From: Pyrinomonadaceae bacterium
Lineage (GTDB): Bacteria; Acidobacteriota; Blastocatellia; Pyrinomonadales; Pyrinomonadaceae
Length of the DNA: 8,818 nt
Direction: 5' to 3'
Assembly (NCBI GenBank): GCA_025929655.1
Contig: JAICPV010000064.1
Coordinates: 1-8,818, forward strand
The translations under genes were made by a program, and so were the position numbers. The notes under the pieces are model-generated. The model ran no database searches and was not told the DNA's origin. It worked only from the letters and a program-made list of their open reading frames with translations. Shown in pieces: positions 1 to 5,345 of this stretch (positions are counted from its first letter, which is position 1; the number at the start of each line of letters is the position of its first letter).

Positions 1-1
1 A

Positions 2-76
2 CGGGCCGAAGCCCGAGCGGAGGCGAAGCAGATGGCCCGGGTGAAACGCGAAGCGGAGTATCTGAAAGCCGCCTAA
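2..76 (+). CDS. C-terminal end of an unidentified upstream gene (partial)
   Basis: An open frame runs from the window edge to a TAA at 74-76 and gives 24 residues ending in EAEYLKAA. It is almost entirely Ala, Glu, Arg and Lys, as in a charged helix or coiled coil. It stops 60 bases before nuoB on the same strand. In nuo operons the gene before nuoB is usually nuoA, and a charged helical C-terminal extension on NuoA is possible, but no NuoA motif is visible in so short a piece. Product unknown. Confidence 0.5.
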   Translation, partial: RAEARAEAKQMARVKREAEYLKAA

Positions 77-136
77 ACTATGTGATCGGTGATTTTGCTT
101 CGATCTTTCCGTGGATGATTTTCGTCAAAAACCTTT

Positions 137-784
137 ATGGGTTTAGAAAATAATTTATTCGAATCGCTACCCGATGTGGTCACCGTGAAGCTCGACGCTG
201 TGGTCAATTGGGCGCGCAAAAGCAGCCTCTGGCCGGCGACATTCGGCCTCGCCTGCTGCGCGATCGAGATGATGAACACGGTGTCTTCGCGAAACGACCT
301 TTCGAGGTTCGGCGCCGAAACGTTTCGTGCCTCGCCCAGACAAGCGGACGTGATGATCGTTTCAGGCCGCGTGTCTCGAAAGATGGCTCCGGTACTTAGA
401 CGAATTTATGATCAGATGCCTGAACCGAAATGGGTGATCTCGATGGGCGCATGCGCGACCTCCGGCGGCGTGTTTGACAATTACGCGATCGTGCAAGGCG
501 TGGACAAGATCGTTCCCGTTGATGTTTATGTTCCGGGCTGTCCTCCGCGTCCCGAAATGCTCGTGCACGCGATCACGATGCTGCAGGAAAAAATAATGCG
601 GGAATCGGTACGAGACCGCCAGGATACATTCGAGCCCGAATCGCGGCAATCGGTGGTTCCGGGTACGCTGCCCGTGACCGAAGGAACGGCGCTGGAACGC
701 GAAACGGAGATCGAGGTATCGCAAAACAAAACGTCGCGGCCGTACACTATCCCATCACGGCACGAGCGACGTAGATCGTCATAA
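137..784 (+). CDS. nuoB: NADH-quinone oxidoreductase subunit B (NuoB, cluster N2 subunit)
   Basis: NuoB (PSST/Nqo6) holds [4Fe-4S] cluster N2, the last Fe-S centre, which reduces quinone at the junction of the peripheral and membrane arms of complex I. The 215-residue product shows the family landmarks: the tandem cysteines Cys40-Cys41 in GLACCAIEMM, Cys106 in SMGACATSGG and Cys135 in VPGCPPRPE, which together are the N2 ligands, plus GRVSRKMAP near residue 80. The conserved core ends near residue 157. Residues 158-215 are a hydrophilic tail rich in Arg, Glu, Ser and Thr, without cysteines or hydrophobic segments, longer than in many NuoB proteins. The ATG at 137 fits the family N-terminus, but no Shine-Dalgarno sequence precedes it (the context is cctttATGgg). 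The gene ends 101 bases before the preferred nuoC start, and that gap holds a hairpin. Confidence 0.97.
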   Translation: MGLENNLFESLPDVVTVKLDAVVNWARKSSLWPATFGLACCAIEMMNTVSSRNDLSRFGAETFRASPRQADVMIVSGRVSRKMAPVLRRIYDQMPEPKWVISMGACATSGGVFDNYAIVQGVDKIVPVDVYVPGCPPRPEMLVHAITMLQEKIMRESVRDRQDTFEPESRQSVVPGTLPVTEGTALERETEIEVSQNKTSRPYTIPSRHERRRSS

Positions 785-787
785 GAG

Positions 788-864
788 TGCAGAAGCCTGC
801 GCGTAAGCAAGGGCGTAACGCTCAACATGGATGTTACGCCCTTGCTTACGCGCGGGCTTCTGCA
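788..864 (+). repeat. Long hairpin (32-bp arms) between nuoB and nuoC
   Basis: Arms 788-819 and 833-864 are reverse complements at 31 of 32 positions. The exception is T798 opposite G854, a G·U pair in the + strand RNA, so the transcript can form an uninterrupted 32-bp stem. The 13-base loop is 820-832. The arms start and end in tgcagaagcc and gggcttctgca. There is no T-run after it and nuoC follows at once, so it does not look like a normal terminator. It resembles dispersed palindromic intergenic elements (REP/MITE-like). The family identity is inferred. Confidence 0.85.
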
Positions 865-885
865 ATAAGACGTAACCTGGTTTAT

Positions 886-1365
886 ATGACCGAAAAGCTC
901 CACGGGTATGTGGAAAGGCTGAAGCAGCATAACGGCGAGTGGGTTTCCGACGTCAAAGACGCTCATGGCGAGGTGACCGTATTCGTTCCCGCGGCCGCGG
1001 TAGGCGACGTTTGCCATTTCATGCGTGACGATCAGCAGTTCGATCTTCTTGCCGATATCTGCGGCGTCGATAACGGGCCGGAAGAAGACCCGAGATTCGA
1101 GATCAACTATCACCTGTTTTCCACCATTCATCACGATCGTTTGAGATTGAAGGTTTTGTTGTCCGAGGACTCGCCGGTGGTACCGACTGTCACACATATT
1201 TGGCGAACTGCCGACTGGCACGAACGCGAAACATACGATCTGTTTGGCGTGAAATTCGAAGGTCATCCGGACCTTCGAAGGATCCTGTTGCCGTCCGATT
1301 TTGACGGACACGCGTTGAGGAAAGATTACCCGCTGCGCGGTTACGAGCCGTACAGCATGAATTAG
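886..1365 (+). CDS. nuoC: NADH-quinone oxidoreductase subunit C (NuoC)
   Basis: NuoC (30-kDa subunit/Nqo5) is a cofactor-free scaffold in the peripheral arm that packs against NuoD and NuoB. The product starting MTEKLHGYVERL has 159 residues, a normal size. It carries the 30-kDa signature near its C-terminus: HERETYDLFGVKFEGHPDLR followed by RILLP, then the usual LRKDYPLRGYE. An in-frame GTG at 787 would add 33 residues, but those are encoded by the hairpin at 788-864 and look like no NuoC N-terminus, so the ATG at 886 is preferred. No clear ribosome binding site is seen (tttatATGac). NuoC here is separate from NuoD, not fused as in E. coli. Confidence 0.95.
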   Translation: MTEKLHGYVERLKQHNGEWVSDVKDAHGEVTVFVPAAAVGDVCHFMRDDQQFDLLADICGVDNGPEEDPRFEINYHLFSTIHHDRLRLKVLLSEDSPVVPTVTHIWRTADWHERETYDLFGVKFEGHPDLRRILLPSDFDGHALRKDYPLRGYEPYSMN

Positions 1366-1412
1366 TTCGGAGTTCCTGCTTCAGCAGGCCGCCTAAAGGC
1401 GGAACTCCAAAC
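1365..1412 (+). repeat. Cloverleaf-like double-hairpin repeat between nuoC and nuoD
   Basis: The outer arms 1365-1374 and 1403-1412 pair over 10 bp with one mismatch (C1368/A1409). Inside them lie two compact hairpins with no spare base between: cctgc-ttca-gcagg at 1375-1388 and ccgcc-taaa-ggcgg at 1389-1402. Together they make a perfect three-way junction. The element fills the whole gap from the last base of the nuoC stop to two bases before the nuoD ATG. It is probably a dispersed intergenic repeat and is not followed by a T-run. Confidence 0.8.
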
Positions 1413-1414
1413 AT

Positions 1415-2635
1415 ATGAGCACAGCAGTCGAAAACATTCCAAGCCAATTCGACGTCCTCGACAACCCGCTCGAGTCGCAGATGACGCTGTCGATGGGGCC
1501 GCAGCACCCTTCGACGCACGGCGTTTTGCGACTTGACCTGCGGCTCGACGGCGAAATGGTTTTGAAGGCGATCCCCGATATCGGTTACTTGCACACGGGG
1601 ATGGAGAAGCTCTTCGAGTACAAGAAGTACCAGCAGGGGATAGTCATCACGGACCGGATGGATTATTTGAATCCGCTCGGCAACAACCTCGCATACGTGA
1701 TGGCTGCGGAGAAGCTGCTGGGGATCGAGATCCCGGAGCGGGCGCAGGTGATACGCGTCCTGATGTGCGAGCTGCAGCGGATCGCATCACACATGGTCTG
1801 GTTTGGAACGTCGTGCCTCGACATGGGCGCGATGACGCCTTTCTGGTTCACGTTCAAGGAACGCGAGAAGATACTCAATATCATTGAAAGTGCCTCCGGC
1901 GGCCGCATGACGCCGAGCTACTTCCGCATCGGTGGGCTGATGATGGACCTGCCCGCGGGATTCGAGAATCGGGTCAAGCAGTTTCTGGAAGGCTTCCCCG
2001 ATGCTCTCGAAACGTTCGACACGCTGATCACCGGAAACACGATATGGCATAGCCGAACACAGGGTATTGGGGTCATCGACCGCGTCGACGCGATCGCATG
2101 GGGCTTGACCGGCCCGTGCCTGCGCGGTAGCGGCGTCGATCTCGACCTCCGCCGAGATAATCCTTATTCAGGTTACGAGACGTACGATTTCGAAGTGCCG
2201 GTCGAGCCAGACGGCGACGTTTGGTCGCGGTTCATGGTCCGTATGCGCGAGCTGCGCGAATCGCAAAAGATCGTCCGCCAGGCGCTTGAAAGATTGAAGC
2301 CCGGGCCGATCAAGGCCGACGCGCCAAAGGTCGTGCTGCCCGACCGCGACGACATGCGGAAGCACATGGATTCGCTGATCCATCATTTCCTGATCGTCGC
2401 CGAAGGGTTCAACGTCCCCGCCGGCGAGGTCTATCTGCCGATCGAGGCGTCGAAGGGCGAGCTCGGCGTGTATATGCGTTCGAACGGCGGCCCGAAACCA
2501 GATCGCGTTCATTTCCGCGGGCCAAGCTTCGTAAATCTTTCGGCCTTGCCGGTGATGAGTGAGGGTGAGATGATCGCCGACGTCGTGGCGATAATTGGAA
2601 GTTTGGATATTGTTTTAGGAGAAATTGACAGATAG
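1415..2635 (+). CDS. nuoD: NADH-quinone oxidoreductase subunit D (NuoD, quinone-site subunit)
   Basis: NuoD (49-kDa/Nqo4) is related to the large subunit of [NiFe] hydrogenases and, with NuoB, lines the quinone-reduction site. The 406-residue product has GPQHPSTHG at 28-36 and RMDYL at 81-85. By comparison with the Thermus protein, His35 and Tyr84 match the quinone head-group ligands His38 and Tyr87. The 49-kDa signature LHTGMEK is at 59-65, and the chain ends in the usual SLDIVLGEIDR. Length and both termini are normal. The ATG at 1415 directly follows a double-hairpin repeat and has no visible Shine-Dalgarno sequence. The following small ORF starts 10 bases after the stop. Confidence 0.98.
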   Translation: MSTAVENIPSQFDVLDNPLESQMTLSMGPQHPSTHGVLRLDLRLDGEMVLKAIPDIGYLHTGMEKLFEYKKYQQGIVITDRMDYLNPLGNNLAYVMAAEKLLGIEIPERAQVIRVLMCELQRIASHMVWFGTSCLDMGAMTPFWFTFKEREKILNIIESASGGRMTPSYFRIGGLMMDLPAGFENRVKQFLEGFPDALETFDTLITGNTIWHSRTQGIGVIDRVDAIAWGLTGPCLRGSGVDLDLRRDNPYSGYETYDFEVPVEPDGDVWSRFMVRMRELRESQKIVRQALERLKPGPIKADAPKVVLPDRDDMRKHMDSLIHHFLIVAEGFNVPAGEVYLPIEASKGELGVYMRSNGGPKPDRVHFRGPSFVNLSALPVMSEGEMIADVVAIIGSLDIVLGEIDR

Positions 2636-2645
2636 ATCCCATTGT

Positions 2646-2849
2646 ATGGCTGAAGAATATCCAGATAGATTCCAGACCGAAGTTATGCGATCGCTGCAGA
2701 AACTGGTCGAAAAATCGATCGAACACGACAAACGGTTCGATAACGTTGAAGCTAGTCTGAAAAAAGTAGACGACGATTTGAAAATCCCGACGAATCAGTT
2801 TGGCGATGTCGGTTTCGATGGCGATCAAGGACAGCTCTCGAATCGATAA
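2646..2849 (+). CDS. Small coiled-coil protein, probably C-terminally frameshifted
   Basis: This frame encodes 67 residues beginning MAEEYPDRFQTEV. The central part (SLQKLVEKSIEHDKRFDNVEASLKKVDDDL, read in pieces) is a charged heptad-like helix typical of small bacterial coiled-coil proteins. No catalytic motif is seen. The last dozen residues (after FGDVG) lose the heptad pattern and are Gly-, Asp- and Gln-rich, while the +1 frame takes up coiled-coil sequence at the same point, so the gene appears broken by one base. A TTG at 2625, inside the end of nuoD and 3 bases after AGGAG (2617-2621), is an alternative start. The ATG at 2646 gives the more natural N-terminus. The function is unknown, and it is not a complex I subunit that I recognise. 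Confidence 0.55.
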   Translation: MAEEYPDRFQTEVMRSLQKLVEKSIEHDKRFDNVEASLKKVDDDLKIPTNQFGDVGFDGDQGQLSNR

Positions 2850-2892
2850 CCTCGAACAGCGCGTCGACGATCTCGAAGCGAATATTCATTAA
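2806..2892 (+). pseudogene. Displaced coiled-coil tail of the preceding small gene, in the next frame
   Basis: The +1 frame is open from 2782 to a TAA at 2890-2892 and reads MAIKDSSRIDNL then EQRVDDLEANIH from 2818. This is a leucine/charged heptad of the same style as the 2646 ORF. Removing one T from the gttt run near 2812-2815 would join the two parts into a single protein of about 81 residues. The tail's TAA overlaps the nuoE start codon by one base (TAATG at 2890-2894), a typical translational-coupling arrangement, which argues that this frame was once, or still is, the real end of the gene. It could be true decay, a programmed shift, or a sequence error. Confidence 0.55.
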
Positions 2893-3422
2893 TGGCTGCA
2901 GCGACACCGACAAGTTACACCGATCAGATACGCTACACGGACGAGGTCGCGGATTTTTCGCCGGAGATCATCGCCGAGATGGAATCACATCTTGCGAAAT
3001 ATCCGCCGGAACGGAAACGCTCGGCATTGATTCCGCTTTTGATGCTTGTGCAGCGTGAACGCGGCTGGATCGACAACCCTGGCGTCAATTTCCTCGCAAA
3101 GTTTCTCGATCTTGAGCTGACAGACGTATGGGAAACGGCGACGTTCTATTCGATGCTGAACATGCGTCCCGTGGGCCGGCACCACATACAGGTTTGCAAA
3201 ACCCTTTCGTGCCGGATCATGGGCGAGCCGGAGATCACTGAGCATATCTGCTCGAAGCTTGGCATTCACGTCGGCGAAACGACGCCGGACGGAAAATTCA
3301 CCGTCTCTCGCGTCGAGTGCCTCGGAAGCTGCGGCACGGCCCCGATGATGCAGATCGGGTTCGATTATCACGAGGATCTGACAAAGGAAAAGATCGATCA
3401 GATTTTGGATTCGCTTGATTAG
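2892..3422 (+). CDS. nuoE: NADH-quinone oxidoreductase subunit E (NuoE, 24-kDa, cluster N1a)
   Basis: NuoE (Nqo2) is a thioredoxin-fold subunit of the NADH-oxidising module that carries the [2Fe-2S] cluster N1a next to NuoF. The 176-residue product has a helical N-terminal part containing LLMLVQRERGWI and the WETATFYSML motif near residues 80-89. The thioredoxin-like domain follows, with all four ligands: Cys102 and Cys107 in VCKTLSC, and Cys143 and Cys147 in VECLGSCGTAP. The length is normal. The ATG overlaps the TAA of the preceding frame by one base. The stop lies two bases before hicB. Confidence 0.97.
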   Translation: MAAATPTSYTDQIRYTDEVADFSPEIIAEMESHLAKYPPERKRSALIPLLMLVQRERGWIDNPGVNFLAKFLDLELTDVWETATFYSMLNMRPVGRHHIQVCKTLSCRIMGEPEITEHICSKLGIHVGETTPDGKFTVSRVECLGSCGTAPMMQIGFDYHEDLTKEKIDQILDSLD

Positions 3423-3424
3423 TA

Positions 3425-3622
3425 ATGTTTTATAAAGTCGTTTTAGAAAAATCGGACGAAGGATTCAGCGTGTCGTGTCCTGTTTTGCCGGGTTGCTGGT
3501 CGCAAGGCGAAACGGAACTCGAGGCGTTACAAAACATCAAGGACGCCATCGAAGAGTATCTCGGAGTTCTTGATGAACAATTGAAAGATGCCGACGTCCG
3601 TGAAGTGGAGGTCGCGATCTAA
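3425..3622 (+). CDS. hicB: HicB-family antitoxin (short form)
   Basis: HicB proteins bind and neutralise the HicA mRNA interferase. This 65-residue product shows the compact HicB-like (partial RNase H) fold: a strand YKVVLEKSD, then GFSVSCPVLPGCWSQGET (residues 13-30), then a helix ALQNIKDAIEEYL. The PGCWSQGET turn followed by EAL is the family hallmark. The chain ends at residue 65, so there is no C-terminal helix-turn-helix or ribbon-helix-helix domain and self-repression by DNA binding is not expected. It starts two bases after the nuoE stop and abuts hicA with no gap, in antitoxin-first order. Its start region is visibly richer in A/T than the nuo genes. HicB-like orphan proteins exist, but the adjacent HicA makes a pair likely. 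Confidence 0.88.
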   Translation: MFYKVVLEKSDEGFSVSCPVLPGCWSQGETELEALQNIKDAIEEYLGVLDEQLKDADVREVEVAI

Positions 3623-3835
3623 TTGCCGAAGGTCCCAGGTGTAAATCATTTGGCGGCCGTAAAAGTGCTCGAAAAAGCGGGATTCCGGATCGAACGGCAA
3701 GGCAAGCACATTGTGATGACCAACGGCGAACGGATCGTTACGGTCCCGAGGCATAATCCCGTTAATTATTTGACCATGGGCGGAATCGTTCGCGACGCTG
3801 GATTGTCTATCGACGAATTTAAAAAACTTTTGTAG
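3623..3835 (+). CDS. hicA: HicA-family toxin (mRNA interferase)
   Basis: HicA toxins are small double-stranded-RNA-binding-fold ribonucleases that cleave mRNA in translating cells. The 70-residue product starts at a TTG immediately after the hicB stop, giving the family N-terminus MPKVPGVNHLAAVKVLEKAG. The catalytic histidine is expected to be His29 in RQGKHIVMTN, in the place of the canonical GSHH motif. It is followed by the strand RIVTVPRHNPV (second conserved His44) and the C-terminal GGIVRDAGLSIDEFKKLL (53-70), matching the usual toxin ending. The length is normal and no inactivating change is seen. It ends two bases before nuoF. No promoter of its own is visible, so it is probably transcribed with nuo. 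Confidence 0.88.
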   Translation: MPKVPGVNHLAAVKVLEKAGFRIERQGKHIVMTNGERIVTVPRHNPVNYLTMGGIVRDAGLSIDEFKKLL

Positions 3836-3837
3836 GA

Positions 3838-5127
3838 ATGGAGATCAAAGCCATTGGCTGCGAGCCGCTTTCGCTGAAGCGAGTGTTCATTGAAAATGGG
3901 CACACGCTGAAGGTGTATCAGGACACCGGCGGTTACCGCTCGCTGAAAACGGCGCTCGGGATGGCGCCGGATGACATTATTCAGCAGGTTAAGGATTCCG
4001 CGCTTCGAGGACGCGGCGGGGCCGGCTTCCCTACCGGGATGAAATGGTCGTTTGTTCCGAAAGGTACGGAAAAGCCGAAGTACGTCGTCTGCAACGCAGA
4101 CGAGTCCGAGCCCGGTTCATTCAAAGACCGCTACCTGATGGAGTACGACCCGCACGCTTTGATCGAAGGGATGATCATCGCGGGCTGGGCACTCGGCTCG
4201 AATACGGGCTACATCTACACCCGCGGCGAATACAAATACCTGATCGACATAATGGATGTCGCATTGGCCGAAGCCCGCGACGCAGGGATTCTGGGCAAGA
4301 ACATTTTCGGTGCCGGATTCGACATGGACATCCATACGCATACCGGCGCCGGTGCATACCTCTGCGGTGAAGAGACCGCGCTCCTTTCGAGCTTGGAAGG
4401 TTTCCGCGGCCACCCCCGAATGAAGCCGCCGTTCCCCGCGGTTGAAGGTTTGTATGCATGCCCGACTGTCGTGAACAACGTCGAAACGTTCACATCGATC
4501 CCGCAGATCATAGAGATGGGCGGCATCGCCTGGCGTGACCTGGGCACGGAAAAATCAGGCGGCACGAAATTGTGGTCGATCAGCGGCCACGTTAAAAAAC
4601 CCGGCGTTTACGAACTGCCGATGGGCTACGCCGATATGGAAAAGTTCATCTTCGACGACTGCGGCGGGATGCTTCGGGCCGAATATGGCCTGAAGGCCGT
4701 TATTCCCGGAGGCTCCAGCGTTTACATCATGAACGCCGGACAGATCGTCGGGAAAAACGTCACTCTCGACTATGAAGGACTCGTTGCGGCGGGCTCGATG
4801 CTGGGCACCGGCGGGATGATGGTGATGGACGAGTCGGTCGATGTCGTCGATACGACAAAGAACCTCACCGAGTTTTATAAACACGAATCGTGCGGCTGGT
4901 GCACGCCGTGCCGCGAAGGCACGGACTGGCTCGTTAAAATCTTCGATCGCATTGCATCCGGCGGCGGACGACCACAGGATGTTCAGTTGATGCTCGATCT
5001 TTGCGACAACATCGAGGGCAAATCTTTCTGCCCGCTCGGTGACGCGGCGGCGTGGCCGATCCAGTCGGCGATCAAACAGTTTCCGGAAGATTTTAGAAAG
5101 TGGGTTTCAAACGGGAGTTCAGTTTAG
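3838..5127 (+). CDS. nuoF: NADH-quinone oxidoreductase subunit F (NuoF, NADH/FMN subunit)
   Basis: NuoF (51-kDa/Nqo1) binds NADH and FMN, performs hydride transfer and passes electrons to [4Fe-4S] cluster N3. In the 429-residue product the flavin/nucleotide loops are GRGGAGFPTGMKW (58-70), NADESEPGSFKDR (86-98) and GAGAYLCGEETALLSSLEG (170-188). The N3 ligands are Cys352, Cys355 and Cys358 in ESCGWCTPCREG, plus Cys398 in SFCPLGDAAAWP. Length and motif order are normal. The ATG lies two bases after the hicA stop. The GGA before it overlaps that stop and is too close to act as a good ribosome binding site, so coupling to hicA translation is plausible. Confidence 0.98.
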   Translation: MEIKAIGCEPLSLKRVFIENGHTLKVYQDTGGYRSLKTALGMAPDDIIQQVKDSALRGRGGAGFPTGMKWSFVPKGTEKPKYVVCNADESEPGSFKDRYLMEYDPHALIEGMIIAGWALGSNTGYIYTRGEYKYLIDIMDVALAEARDAGILGKNIFGAGFDMDIHTHTGAGAYLCGEETALLSSLEGFRGHPRMKPPFPAVEGLYACPTVVNNVETFTSIPQIIEMGGIAWRDLGTEKSGGTKLWSISGHVKKPGVYELPMGYADMEKFIFDDCGGMLRAEYGLKAVIPGGSSVYIMNAGQIVGKNVTLDYEGLVAAGSMLGTGGMMVMDESVDVVDTTKNLTEFYKHESCGWCTPCREGTDWLVKIFDRIASGGGRPQDVQLMLDLCDNIEGKSFCPLGDAAAWPIQSAIKQFPEDFRKWVSNGSSV

Positions 5128-5182
5128 AGTACAAGCTTTAGCTTGCTCTAACTCAAACGGAAAACAAGCTAAAGCTTGTACT
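5128..5182 (+). repeat. 18-bp perfect inverted repeat between nuoF and the THX gene
   Basis: Arms 5128-5145 (agtacaagctttagcttg) and 5165-5182 are exact reverse complements around a 19-base loop (5146-5164). The element starts directly after the nuoF stop. Its outer ends are AGTAC...GTACT, as in the repeat at 7618-7668. No T-run follows and co-oriented genes continue, so it is more likely a dispersed palindromic element than a terminator, although partial attenuation cannot be excluded. Confidence 0.85.
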
Positions 5183-5197
5183 TTGAACGAAAAATTT

Positions 5198-5332
5198 ATG
5201 GGAAAAGGCGATAAGAGAACAAAAAAAGGAAAGATCTTTGCCGGCAGCTACGGCAAGTCTCGGCCAAAACCGAAACCGAAGAATGTTGCGCCTGTTGAAG
5301 GCGGCGAAAAGTCCTCGAAGAAGGGTAAGTAG
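5198..5332 (+). CDS. Small ribosomal subunit protein THX (bTHX-like)
   Basis: The 44-residue product MGKGDKRTKKGKIFAGSYGK continues with SRPKPKPK. This is the pattern of the tiny basic ribosomal protein THX, known from the Thermus 30S subunit (MGKGDRRTRRGKI...GTYGK.RP) and from Bacteroidetes and other bacteria, where it packs into the head of the 30S subunit. The family core ends near residue 28. The rest (VAPVEGGEKSSKKGK) is a Lys/Ser-rich tail. A longer reading from 5039 would start inside nuoF and run through the inverted repeat, so the ATG at 5198 is chosen. No Shine-Dalgarno sequence is seen (atttATGgg). It sits between nuoF and nuoG, 13 bases before nuoG. This is an unusual site for a ribosomal protein gene and the gene is easily missed. 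Confidence 0.85.
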   Translation: MGKGDKRTKKGKIFAGSYGKSRPKPKPKNVAPVEGGEKSSKKGK

Positions 5333-5345
5333 AAAAAAATTGCTG

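Noticed and set aside
77..136. Promoter before nuoB
   Set aside because: The 60-base gap is AT-richer than its surroundings, but no convincing -35/-10 pair with proper spacing is visible, and the upstream gene is on the same strand and close.
787..885. GTG start at 787 giving a 192-residue NuoC
   Set aside because: The extra 33 residues are encoded by the hairpin at 788-864 and do not resemble a NuoC N-terminus; the ATG at 886 gives a normal-length protein.
526..1311. Long minus-strand frames opposite nuoB-nuoC and likewise opposite nuoG and nuoH
   Set aside because: They are antisense to clearly conserved genes, have no recognisable domains, and are expected from the codon bias of the + strand genes.
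5039..5197. Upstream extension of the THX reading frame to an ATG inside nuoF
   Set aside because: It would overlap nuoF out of frame and translate the inverted repeat; the family start MGKGD is at 5198.
5238..5345. ATG at 5238 as the nuoG start
   Set aside because: It lies inside the THX gene in another frame and adds Arg/Lys-rich residues not found in NuoG; the domain begins at MPSEPIK.
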